From Candidatus Pedobacter colombiensis (GTDB taxonomy: Bacteria > Bacteroidota > Bacteroidia > Sphingobacteriales > Sphingobacteriaceae), in NCBI GenBank assembly GCA_029202485.1, contig CP119313.1:3472001-3536000 (forward strand): a stretch of 64,000 bases of DNA, read 5' to 3'. The notes below the pieces were generated by a model. That model saw only the letters and a program-made list of their open reading frames with translations, ran no database searches and was not told the DNA's origin. This document shows, in pieces, positions 8,526 to 16,627 of this stretch; the stretch's first letter is position 1, and each line of letters opens with the position of its first letter. The position numbers were made by a program, and so were the translations under genes.

Positions 8526-9407
8526 ATGAAGAAAATGATCATGCTTTGCGGGCTACTCTTTACGGGTTACGCTCTTAGTGCTCAGGATACAGTAGTCGTA
8601 AAAAAGGTAACCTATCCGGCAGGCTTTACGGAGCAGTTAAATGTAGTTTACACCAAAGTTAAAGATTGGGAAGGTAAACTCGACCTATACCTCCCCCCTG
8701 CCAAAAATGGCCCAAGTCCGCTGGTCATCAATATCCATGGCGGTGGCTGGAACAAAGGAAATAAGGAATCGCAAACCGGATTTAGTGGCTTCTTTAAAAA
8801 GGGCTATGCAGTAGCTAATATTGCTTATCGGCTTACGGGTGTTGCAACTGCGCCGGCAGCTGTTGAAGACACCCGCTGTGCATTGATTTACCTGATCAGC
8901 AATGCTAAGAAACTCAATATTGATGTCAACAAAATTGTAATTATGGGCGGTTCTGCCGGTGGGCACCTTGCCCTAATGGGTGGACTGCTGGAGAACAACC
9001 ACATTTTCGACACCAATTGTATGGGGACTGAGAAAATTAAAGTTGCGGCCATTATAGACAAATATGGCATTACCGATGTATGGGATTGGGGTTATGGTCT
9101 TGACAAGACCAGCAAATCAGCCACCAGCTGGCTGGGTGCTAAAGCAAAAGATAAAGACTTTGCCATGTCTCTATCCCCGCTATACCTGGTAAAGAAAACC
9201 AGTCCCCCGGTATTTATTGTACATGGCGACGCAGACCCAACAGTGCCTTATCAGCAATCCGTTGCGCTTAAAGTAAAACTGGATGAACTAGGCGTAAAGA
9301 ATGAATTTGTTACTGTTAAAGGTGGTCAGCACGGCAAATTTACCCCTGAAGACAACGCAATAGTCAATGCAAAAATTATAGATTTTTTAAAGGGACTGGG
9401 ACTATAA
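8526..9407 (+). CDS. secreted alpha/beta-hydrolase esterase in the alginate locus
   Basis: This 293-residue protein has a signal peptide (cleavage probably after GYALSA) and a BD-FAE/esterase-lipase fold. The oxyanion-hole motif is HGGGWNKG, the nucleophile elbow GGSAGGHLAL, the acid D in HGDADPTVPY and the histidine in GGQHGKF. Carboxylesterases of this type deacylate sugars or small esters. It lies between PL17 and the hexuronate transporter, 17 bases from the latter, so removal of O-acetyl groups from alginate oligomers is a plausible role, but the sequence does not prove it. Confidence 0.82.
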   Translation: MKKMIMLCGLLFTGYALSAQDTVVVKKVTYPAGFTEQLNVVYTKVKDWEGKLDLYLPPAKNGPSPLVINIHGGGWNKGNKESQTGFSGFFKKGYAVANIAYRLTGVATAPAAVEDTRCALIYLISNAKKLNIDVNKIVIMGGSAGGHLALMGGLLENNHIFDTNCMGTEKIKVAAIIDKYGITDVWDWGYGLDKTSKSATSWLGAKAKDKDFAMSLSPLYLVKKTSPPVFIVHGDADPTVPYQQSVALKVKLDELGVKNEFVTVKGGQHGKFTPEDNAIVNAKIIDFLKGLGL

Positions 9408-9424
9408 CTGTATTATAAAAAGAG

Positions 9425-10708
9425 ATGAAAGTAAAAGGATTAAGATGGTACATTATTGCACTGATTGCCTTTGCAACGGTGATCAACTATGTAGACCGTA
9501 GTGCCATCAACATCATGTGGCCTTATATTTATAAGGAATTTGGGATTGCTGATGTTGACAATAAAAGTGCGCTGGCGCTAATTACTACCTTCTTTATGAT
9601 TGCCTATGCCCTTGGGCAAACTTTTACAGGCAAGCTGATGGATGCTGTAGGTACCAGACTGGGGATGACGATTTCTATCATTGGCTGGAGCATTTCTATT
9701 GCGTTGCACTCCTTTGCCCGTTCATTAATGTCGTTCAATATCTTCAGATTTATGCTCGGCTTTTCAGAAGCAGGAAATTGGCCCGGCGCTACAAAGAGCA
9801 ATGCAGAGTGGTTTCCGGCAAAAGAGAGGGCTATTGCGCAAGGCATTTTCGGTGCTGGTGCATCCTTAGGCTCGGTAGTTTCGGCTCCTATTATTGCCCT
9901 GTTATATATTGCATTTGGCTGGAAGATGACCTTTGTACTCATTGCCTCATTGGGATTGATCTGGATTATTCCATGGCTGGTGATCAACAAGGCAACACCG
10001 GAAAAACATCCCTGGTTAACAGAAAAAGAGCGCAATTACATCCTGGATGCTGAGCCTAACGCCAACGCTTCTGTTGAGGTGGCCCCAGTACTGACCTGGA
10101 GGGAGCTACTAAAATTCAGAAATACCTGGGGTATCATCACGAGCAGGTTCTTTATTGATCCGGTATGGTGGTTGTTTGTAACCTGGCTGCCTACCTTTTT
10201 AAAAGAACAATTCCTGTTCGACATTAAACAGATTGGGACCTTCACCTGGTTGCCATACCTTTTTGCCGCCATAGGCAGTTTAGTTGGTGGCTATCATTCC
10301 TCCTGGCAAATTAAACAGGGTATTACCGCCGTAAAAGCAAGAAAAAACTCAATTGCCATAGGTTGTGGCGTCATGCTGCTCTCCTTAGTTGCAATCGTTT
10401 ATTTCCTCGATACCCTTAAAGACACTCCTACCCTTGCTATGGTATTAATTGGCACTACACTATTTGGTTTTCAGTTTCTTATCGGAAATATTCAAACCTT
10501 GCCAAGCGACTATTTTAATGGCAAAAATGTGGGTACAGTGGCCGGCATGGGTGGTACTGCAGCAGTGGCCGGAACATTGCTGACCACATGGGCCGTACCT
10601 ATTATCACAAAAACAAGTTACGTTTCCTTCTTTGTGCTGGCAGCGGTGCTGGTTCCTATGGCATGGATTTGTATAAAATATATGACATCTAAAAAAATAA
10701 CTAATTAA
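9425..10708 (+). CDS. ExuT-like MFS hexuronate transporter
   Basis: A 427-residue MFS permease with about twelve membrane spans. INYVDRSAINIMWPYIYKEFG in the first helix region (core INYVDRSAIN) and EAGNWPGATKSNAEWFPAKE near residue 118 are typical of the anion:cation symporter group that includes ExuT and glucarate permeases. Located between the periplasmic lyase/esterase genes and the cytoplasmic reductase, it most likely imports DEH or unsaturated uronate across the inner membrane. Gap to the SDR gene is 13 bases, consistent with one operon. Confidence 0.85.
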   Translation: MKVKGLRWYIIALIAFATVINYVDRSAINIMWPYIYKEFGIADVDNKSALALITTFFMIAYALGQTFTGKLMDAVGTRLGMTISIIGWSISIALHSFARSLMSFNIFRFMLGFSEAGNWPGATKSNAEWFPAKERAIAQGIFGAGASLGSVVSAPIIALLYIAFGWKMTFVLIASLGLIWIIPWLVINKATPEKHPWLTEKERNYILDAEPNANASVEVAPVLTWRELLKFRNTWGIITSRFFIDPVWWLFVTWLPTFLKEQFLFDIKQIGTFTWLPYLFAAIGSLVGGYHSSWQIKQGITAVKARKNSIAIGCGVMLLSLVAIVYFLDTLKDTPTLAMVLIGTTLFGFQFLIGNIQTLPSDYFNGKNVGTVAGMGGTAAVAGTLLTTWAVPIITKTSYVSFFVLAAVLVPMAWICIKYMTSKKITN

Positions 10709-10721
10709 TAAATAATAGAAT

Positions 10722-11474
10722 ATGCGTTTAAAAAATAAAGTCGCAATTGTAACTGGCGGGTCCAGAGATATCGGTAGAGCAGTTTCATGTCAACTTGCAC
10801 AAGAAGGTGCAAAAGTGGTGATCAACTACCATAGCAATGTAGCCAATGCGGAGGAGACCTTAAAACTAATCACAGCTAATGGTGGCGAAGCCATCATTGT
10901 TAAAGGGGATGTAACTAAATCTGCCGAAGTTGCCGAGCTGGTTGATCAAACCCGGGCAGCGTTTGGTGATGAAATCCATATCCTTGTGAATGTTGCAGGA
11001 GGCATGGTAGCCAGAAAACCAACTTTAGAACTGGACGAAGATTTTTGGGATGCCGTGATGGACCTGAACTTAAAAAGCGTATATCTGATGAGCAAGGCGA
11101 CTATTCCTTATATGAACTCAGGTGCTTCAATAGTAAACCTTTCTTCTCTTGCAGGAAGAGATGGTGGTGGACCTGGAGCAAGTGCTTATGCAACGGCGAA
11201 GGGCGGTATTATGACCTATACCAGAGCACTGGCCAAAGAACTTGGCCCTAAAAACATTCGTGTAAATGCCGTTTTGCCGGGAATGATTGCTACTACTTTT
11301 CATGATACATTTAGTAAACCTGAAGTGCGTGTTAATGTAGCCAATGCTACTTTACTGAAAAGAGAAGGGCAGGCATCAGAGGTTGCAGATCTGATTGTTT
11401 ATCTGGCTACTGATCAATCCAGCTATGTTACCGGTACAAATATCGATATCAACGGCGGTTTAAATTTTTCATAA
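10722..11474 (+). CDS. short-chain dehydrogenase, probable DEH reductase
   Basis: The 250-residue SDR has the Rossmann motif TGGSRDIG (residues 11-18), the NVAG structural motif near 87, the catalytic serine in NLSSLAG, the YATAKGG tyrosine-lysine pair near 155-159 and a C-terminal TGTNIDINGG. In alginate loci of Bacteroidota an SDR of this type reduces 4-deoxy-L-erythro-5-hexoseulose uronate (DEH) to 2-keto-3-deoxygluconate. Placement after the transporter and before a PL7 lyase supports that role. Cofactor preference cannot be decided; residues after beta-2 read NYHSN. SDR substrate calls are always tentative. Confidence 0.8.
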   Translation: MRLKNKVAIVTGGSRDIGRAVSCQLAQEGAKVVINYHSNVANAEETLKLITANGGEAIIVKGDVTKSAEVAELVDQTRAAFGDEIHILVNVAGGMVARKPTLELDEDFWDAVMDLNLKSVYLMSKATIPYMNSGASIVNLSSLAGRDGGGPGASAYATAKGGIMTYTRALAKELGPKNIRVNAVLPGMIATTFHDTFSKPEVRVNVANATLLKREGQASEVADLIVYLATDQSSYVTGTNIDINGGLNFS

Positions 11475-11490
11475 TATAAAACACTATGGG

Positions 11491-11590
11491 GTGTTTAAAT
11501 ACTGTAACCAGAAATTAGACACCCTTTAAACACATTACCTGGTGGCGCGGCGAAGTACTGTCCCTGCAGTAAAAAAGAGATTTTACCAGG
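11491..11590 (+). promoter_or_regulatory. structured leader upstream of the PL7 gene
   Basis: The gap between the SDR gene and the PL7 gene contains GTGTTTAAA (11491-11499) paired with TTTAAACAC (11525-11533), then CCTGGT (11538-11543) paired with ACCAGG (11585-11590), which encloses TACTG/CAGTA (11556-11560, 11567-11571). No run of T follows. It may be an mRNA leader or a processing site rather than a terminator. Confidence 0.4.
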
Positions 11591-11620
11591 CAGGAAACAT
11601 CAATACCAAATAACTATCAA

Positions 11621-12391
11621 ATGAAAAATTTAACAAAGACTATACTCACATTAGCCCTTTCAGCAGGGCTAATTACACTCCTTAGCACTAACGTTTCTGC
11701 TCAGCAAACCAAAAAACTTCCTGCACAAGTTCTGGATCTGGGTAATTGGAAACTGAATATACCCGAGGGTATTAAAACTCCCTGTGAATCAGATGAATAC
11801 CGACAGCCGGAATTACAAACCTATAGCAATGAAAATTGGTTCTATGTGAACAGAGGTGGCAACGCGGTTGTTTTCCGGGCAATAACAGGCGGAACTACGA
11901 CTAAAGGCTCGGGTTATCCCCGCTCTGAACTTAGGGAAATGACGGACAATGGAACAAAGAATGCCTCATGGTCATCAGAAACAGGCACACATACCCTATT
12001 TATCGATCAAAGCATCATTCACTTGCCTGTTAAAAAACCGCATATTGTGGTTGGTCAGATCCATGATGCCAATGACGATATCATTGTGTTTAGGTTAGAA
12101 AAGAATAAACTATTTGTAAAAATGGGCAATGATAAGGGACCAGTATTGGATGAAAACTACCAATTAGGCACGCGGTTTACAATGATGTTTAAGGTGAGCA
12201 ATAACCAGACTGAATGCTATTATAACGAGAAACTGAAGTTTACTTATCTCAAGGCTTTTACAGGTGCTTATTTTAAAGCGGGCGCCTATGTACAATCATC
12301 GTGTCAGGGGAAAAGAAAAGTTGAAGGAGAGGCTTGTGATGCTTATGGGGCGGTTGAAATCTATAAAGTCTGGGTAAAACACGAGCTTTAA
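11621..12391 (+). CDS. alginate lyase, polysaccharide lyase family 7
   Basis: The 256-residue protein has a signal peptide (cleavage about after STNVSA) and a single PL7 beta-jelly-roll. All three family motifs are present: RSELREM at residues 101-107, QIH at 146-148 and YFKAGAY at 217-223; these supply the arginine, glutamine/histidine and tyrosine of the active site. QIH rather than QVH often goes with polyguluronate preference, but this is only a tendency. Length fits a one-domain enzyme with no carbohydrate-binding module. It starts the depolymerisation that PL17 completes. Confidence 0.92.
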   Translation: MKNLTKTILTLALSAGLITLLSTNVSAQQTKKLPAQVLDLGNWKLNIPEGIKTPCESDEYRQPELQTYSNENWFYVNRGGNAVVFRAITGGTTTKGSGYPRSELREMTDNGTKNASWSSETGTHTLFIDQSIIHLPVKKPHIVVGQIHDANDDIIVFRLEKNKLFVKMGNDKGPVLDENYQLGTRFTMMFKVSNNQTECYYNEKLKFTYLKAFTGAYFKAGAYVQSSCQGKRKVEGEACDAYGAVEIYKVWVKHEL

Positions 12392-12394
12392 ATT

Positions 12395-12718
12395 TCATTC
12401 TTTAATCTCAACAATTAGTTCCATATACAGCCAATATAAACCCAAAAGACCTTTTTCAATAAACGCTAATCTTTCCTTTTGTTTATCGTCGAAACTGGCA
12501 TTTTCTGTTGTCATCTTTGAGATGATCCTGTATACAATTAACTTTCGCTGGACCAGATAATATCCGGATTTATCTGGGTTCAGCGCAGTAAATATCTCGG
12601 CGTCTTCACGTAATTCTCTACACTTATCCAGAAACTCTCGATCTGCTGTTTCATCTACATAAGTGCCATCCATAATACTGGATACAATGTCTTCAAATAC
12701 ATCTAAATCTGTGGTCAT
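12395..12718 (-). CDS. hypothetical protein, 107 residues
   Basis: Not recognised. It is a soluble, acidic, mostly helical protein without signal peptide or membrane span. The N-terminal part is rich in aspartate and glutamate (VFEDIVSSIMDGTYVDETAD) and the middle is a helix with LVQRKLIVYRIISKM. It ends three bases from the PL7 stop, convergent with it, so it is not part of the alginate operon. It stands alone as a minus-strand gene with a start at the only in-frame ATG. Confidence 0.6.
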   Translation of the reverse strand: MTTDLDVFEDIVSSIMDGTYVDETADREFLDKCRELREDAEIFTALNPDKSGYYLVQRKLIVYRIISKMTTENASFDDKQKERLAFIEKGLLGLYWLYMELIVEIKE

Positions 12719-12819
12719 GTTAAGTTTGCGTTATATTTCAAGATGTCAAATACAAAGTACAGCCCCTTACACCAACCCGCAACCTTGCTATACTTTTTAA
12801 CACTTACGAAAAAAAAGAG

Positions 12820-12858
12820 ATGATGGATTTCAGCTTATTAATAAAAGCTATCCATCAT
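12820..12858. repeat. hairpin in the divergent gap upstream of the symporter gene
   Basis: ATGATGGAT (12820-12828) pairs with ATCCATCAT (12850-12858), and AGCTT (12832-12836) pairs with AAGCT (12845-12849), leaving a three-base bulge and an 8-base loop. An A-run just left of it would give a T-run on the minus strand, but no minus-strand gene ends here. It sits between the start of the hypothetical gene and the symporter gene. Confidence 0.5.
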
Positions 12859-12897
12859 TAATATTTTAATATATTTAGATAACCAACACGCCATAAA

Positions 12898-14118
12898 ATG
12901 AAAGGTTACGTAAAAAACTACAGTGGAATCATCTGGCTATTGACCGGAATTATAGTTGGGAGCATAGCAGGATTGATATTTGGTAAAAAAGTTGAAGTTT
13001 TAAAACCAATAGGTGATATCTTTTTAAATCTTTTATTTACGGCTGTTATACCTCTGGTCTTTTTCGCTATATCATCGGCTATTGCGAATATTAAACCATC
13101 CGAAAAATTAAGCAAAATGATGGGAATCACTGGTGTGGTATTCCTGGCTACCGTCTTAATATCCGCTATATTAACCATAGTTGCCGTTAAAATATTCCCA
13201 ATACATGAATCCTTAAGCGCTGCTTCTCTTACTGAAAAAATAGACGAAAAACCCTTTGCTGATCAGCTTGCAGGGCTTTTTACAACTTCAGAGTTTTTTG
13301 AACTACTCTCTCGTAAGAGTATGCTGGCCATGATCATCTTCTCCGTTATTATTGGCTTTGCAACTCATAGATCCGGAAAAGAAGGCACCCGCTTTGCATC
13401 ATTTCTTCATGCGGGAAATGAAGTATTTAAAAACGTATTTATTCTGATCATGAAAGTTGGTCCGGTTGGACTTGGGGCATACTTTGCTTATCAGGTTGGC
13501 GTATTTGGCCCCCAATTGTTTGGCACCTATGCAAAGTCATTAGGCCTATATTATAGCTTTGGCGCATTTTATTTTGTGATCATGTTTAGCCTATACGCAT
13601 TCATAGCCGGGGGTGTAAGGGGAATAAAGCGGTATTGGAAAAATAACCTTATCCCCTCTGCAACAGCCGTAGGTACCTGTAGTAGCATTGCTACTATCCC
13701 AGCAAATCTGGACGCAGCGAAGAAAATGGGTATTCCAGATTACATTGCCAATGTAACTATCCCCCTTGGTGCAACCTTACACAAAGATGGTTCGAGTATA
13801 TCTTCAATTGTTAAAATGGCCGTAGTCTTTGCGCTTTTTGGGAAAGGATTTGATACAGCCGATGCAATTATACTAGCACTAGGCATGACCATATTAGTAA
13901 GTATTGTAGAAGGGGGAATACCAAACGGAGGTTATGTGGGTGAGCTTTTGTTTATTTCCGCTTACGGCTTGCCTATAGAAGCTTTGCCACCTGCAATGAT
14001 CATTGGGACATTGGTGGATCCAATGGCTACTTTATTAAATGCCACTGGTGATACTGTGGCATCAATGTTGGTTACCAGGTTTACTGAAGGCAGGCAGTGG
14101 ATGAAAAACAGTTTTTAA
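12898..14118 (+). CDS. dicarboxylate/amino acid:cation symporter (DAACS, SDF family)
   Basis: The 406-residue protein belongs to the sodium:dicarboxylate symporter family (DctA, GltP). It has several N-terminal membrane helices and the family's reentrant-loop signatures: PSATAVGTCSSIATIPANLD (serine-rich HP1, about residue 251), IPLGATLHKDGSSI (about 297) and the NATGDTVASMLV segment near the C terminus (about 380). Such proteins take up C4-dicarboxylates, glutamate or aspartate with protons or sodium. The 3' end overlaps the convergent histidine kinase gene by four bases. The substrate cannot be fixed. Confidence 0.85.
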   Translation: MKGYVKNYSGIIWLLTGIIVGSIAGLIFGKKVEVLKPIGDIFLNLLFTAVIPLVFFAISSAIANIKPSEKLSKMMGITGVVFLATVLISAILTIVAVKIFPIHESLSAASLTEKIDEKPFADQLAGLFTTSEFFELLSRKSMLAMIIFSVIIGFATHRSGKEGTRFASFLHAGNEVFKNVFILIMKVGPVGLGAYFAYQVGVFGPQLFGTYAKSLGLYYSFGAFYFVIMFSLYAFIAGGVRGIKRYWKNNLIPSATAVGTCSSIATIPANLDAAKKMGIPDYIANVTIPLGATLHKDGSSISSIVKMAVVFALFGKGFDTADAIILALGMTILVSIVEGGIPNGGYVGELLFISAYGLPIEALPPAMIIGTLVDPMATLLNATGDTVASMLVTRFTEGRQWMKNSF

Positions 14119-16244
14119 TCCATATAATCCAGGATCTTTTCCATTAGTTCTATCTCCGTGAATGGCTTAATGATGTAATCGTTTAATCCGGCAGAAAGAT
14201 AAGTATCATGGGCCTCCACACTAATCTCACCGGTTAATGCTATTATTGGGATAATAGCTTTCTTATGATCTTTACTCCCTCTGATTATTTTAGTCAACTC
14301 TATCCCATCCATTTCGGGCATTTGGATATCTGTAAGTACCATATCATATTTATTTTTGTCGATAAACTGAAGTGCTTCAGCAGCACTTGTTGCGGTATCA
14401 TAACTAATTCCATGCTTCTTAAAGATCATTTTGATTACAAGGTGGTTCATTTCAGAATCATCAACGACTAAAATGTGAATGTTTTTAAAATGATCGCTAT
14501 TGATGATCATTTCTTGCTGCTGCTCAAGATTTTCTTCTCCATCGGTGGCAATTTTATAGGGCAGCTCTACCGTAAAGGTTGTCCCCTTACCCGGTGTACT
14601 TTCAACGCTTATTTTCCCTTTATGTAAATCCACCAGTTTTTTACTAATGGTCAGCCCAAGTCCGGAGCCTACTTGCCAATCATTGCGTTTGGAATCTATC
14701 ACCTGCGAAAACTCGTTGAAGATGACAGGAATATTTGTCGCCGATATCCCTATACCGGTATCGATGATTTTAATGATCAGGATCACATCCTTTTCATCAG
14801 TTTTTTTAACATCTACTTTAATGCTAACACTACCCTTATCAGTAAATTTGATGGCGTTAGCAGTTAAATTCATGATGATCTGCTTTAAACGGTAGGGATC
14901 TCCATCCAGCAATAAATCAGGAGTATCCTGAAGCAATTCGAGTTTTAATTTTTTCTGATCTGCCAACACTCTTGTTGTGTCTGCTACTTCTTTTAAAATT
15001 CGTTTGTACTTAAAAGGTGTTTTAGCAAGAGACAACTTTCTGGTTTCGAGACGAGAAAAATCCAATACTTCATTAACAGCAGATAGTAACATAGATGATG
15101 AAGTATCTAACAATTTTGACATCGCCTGCTGGTCTTCATTTAGATGGGTTGATTTAAGTTGTTCAGATACCCCAATGATTGCATTTAGCGGGCTGCGCAT
15201 CTCATGACTTATGTTGGTAAATAGTCTGGTTTTACTAACCACCTGCTCTGCGGCCAATTTATTTGCTTTCATGGTCTTATGATAAGACCGATAAAGCTTG
15301 TACAACAAAAATATAATTCCCAGATAAGACAATAAACTGATAGCAAAACTAAGTTTACCTGACCAATCAATATTATTCAAAGAATTTTTCGCTTTATTCT
15401 TGAGTGCTATTTTTCTTGCAGCCTCACTTACATTAATATTGTCTTTATATTCTTTAAATAACAGCTTAATATTTTCGAATATCCGCTCATTTAAAGTCAA
15501 GATGGCTTGCTCTTTTTCAGTTAATTTAACATGATTCTTTTTTTGATCCTCCAACAAGCCTTTGTAATAATCGCCAATCCGTTGCAATTGCTTTTTGTTG
15601 TAAGCCTCCACCCCGTTTTCAACAGGTTCGTAAGTCGTTTCAGTTTTTCTTACTTTGGAAGCTTCGGTCTGATCAGACTTGTTTAAAATTGCACTTTTAA
15701 GTCGCTGAAATAACTTTTTCTTTTTTACAGCCGGCTCAGTTTTTATTTCCTCTACTTCCACAACCTTCTTTACAGTAGGTTTTGGAAAGCTTTTTATAGG
15801 TAATAAATTACCTATCTTATTTACATTAAGCTGTAAATTAATATTGATAATCGAATCGGCAAGCTTCTTAATTTCTCCATAAAACAACATCTGCTTGCGT
15901 TTGCTTGCCAAATCACCCGCAATACTGCCAGAAATGTTCCCATTATCTTCCACAGAAAGGCTGGCCAGCATAGTGGAAATGGATTTTATCTCTTCAGTAT
16001 ATTTCACAAAATACTCGGGCTTCCATAATGCCGTGTACATTCGAAAATTATTCTCTGCAACCTGTAAATTTAAGGTAATGGTATCCAGCTTAGAGATCTG
16101 AAGATTGTTTGTTTCCAATTCGCCCAGAGTAGCAGTTAAAACTTTTTGTTCTGACTGCTGTTTAATTGAATTGCGAAATAGAAATGTTATAAAAACTATA
16201 ATAATGCCAAATATGACCAGAAAAGAACGTTGATTTTTTTTCAT
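14115..16244 (-). CDS. hybrid sensor histidine kinase with receiver domain
   Basis: A 709-residue inner-membrane hybrid kinase. The order is a membrane anchor (about 8-24), an extracytoplasmic region of about 270 residues, a second membrane span (about 298-320), HisKA with the phosphorylated histidine at H347 in ISHEMRSPLNAIIG, a HATPase domain (about 448-565; LTANAIKFT, IIDTGIGIS, GSGLGLTISKKLV) and a C-terminal receiver (about 588-708) with phosphoacceptor D639 in LTDIQMPEMDG. No output DNA-binding domain is attached, and no response regulator gene is adjacent. The frame is open to a TTG at 16247; the ATG at 16244 is chosen. The sensor part carries an unusually lysine-rich stretch (about 135-215). 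Confidence 0.9.
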   Translation of the reverse strand: MKKNQRSFLVIFGIIIVFITFLFRNSIKQQSEQKVLTATLGELETNNLQISKLDTITLNLQVAENNFRMYTALWKPEYFVKYTEEIKSISTMLASLSVEDNGNISGSIAGDLASKRKQMLFYGEIKKLADSIININLQLNVNKIGNLLPIKSFPKPTVKKVVEVEEIKTEPAVKKKKLFQRLKSAILNKSDQTEASKVRKTETTYEPVENGVEAYNKKQLQRIGDYYKGLLEDQKKNHVKLTEKEQAILTLNERIFENIKLLFKEYKDNINVSEAARKIALKNKAKNSLNNIDWSGKLSFAISLLSYLGIIFLLYKLYRSYHKTMKANKLAAEQVVSKTRLFTNISHEMRSPLNAIIGVSEQLKSTHLNEDQQAMSKLLDTSSSMLLSAVNEVLDFSRLETRKLSLAKTPFKYKRILKEVADTTRVLADQKKLKLELLQDTPDLLLDGDPYRLKQIIMNLTANAIKFTDKGSVSIKVDVKKTDEKDVILIIKIIDTGIGISATNIPVIFNEFSQVIDSKRNDWQVGSGLGLTISKKLVDLHKGKISVESTPGKGTTFTVELPYKIATDGEENLEQQQEMIINSDHFKNIHILVVDDSEMNHLVIKMIFKKHGISYDTATSAAEALQFIDKNKYDMVLTDIQMPEMDGIELTKIIRGSKDHKKAIIPIIALTGEISVEAHDTYLSAGLNDYIIKPFTEIELMEKILDYMD

Positions 16245-16247
16245 CAA

Positions 16248-16627
16248 TATAAATTTGTTTTAACCTTCAACTACCCATGATGGTTTCTTAGATAATTTTA
16301 GTTGTTGGACTACGATGCCATCCTTTTGCCAATAAGTATGCCAGAATTAAAAGATAAGAAATCTTAAATCAAAATATTTTTCCCGCACCTATTGTTATTC
16401 AATTAATAATTTCTATATTTAAGAAAGAAAAGATACCTTATAATAAACAAAAACAACAAAAAAACCAACTCACACGTATACAAGTGTAGATTTCTGAAAA
16501 GAGAAAAGGATATGCGATGAATAAAACTGTTTTAGTATTTCGTCGACGAAATAAGTATTTGCATCTGTATTATTTTTAATAAGTAAATAATTATATAAAT
16601 TTTTAATTCTAATTAAAATACTTAAAA
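16248..16627. other. 380-base divergent intergenic region
   Basis: This A+T-rich gap separates the histidine kinase and cytochrome genes, which diverge. Apart from the perfect palindrome at 16536-16553 and a weaker ACAC...GTGT symmetry around 16474-16490, no ORF, RNA gene or clear terminator was seen. Promoter boxes for either gene could not be assigned with confidence. Confidence 0.5.
16536..16553. promoter_or_regulatory. perfect 18-bp palindrome upstream of the cytochrome gene
   Basis: TATTTCGTCGACGAAATA reads identically on both strands and lies 74 bases before the ATG of the diheme cytochrome gene. Its CG-rich core stands out against very A+T-rich surroundings. It looks like an operator for a dimeric regulator, but no regulator gene is adjacent. 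Confidence 0.5.
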
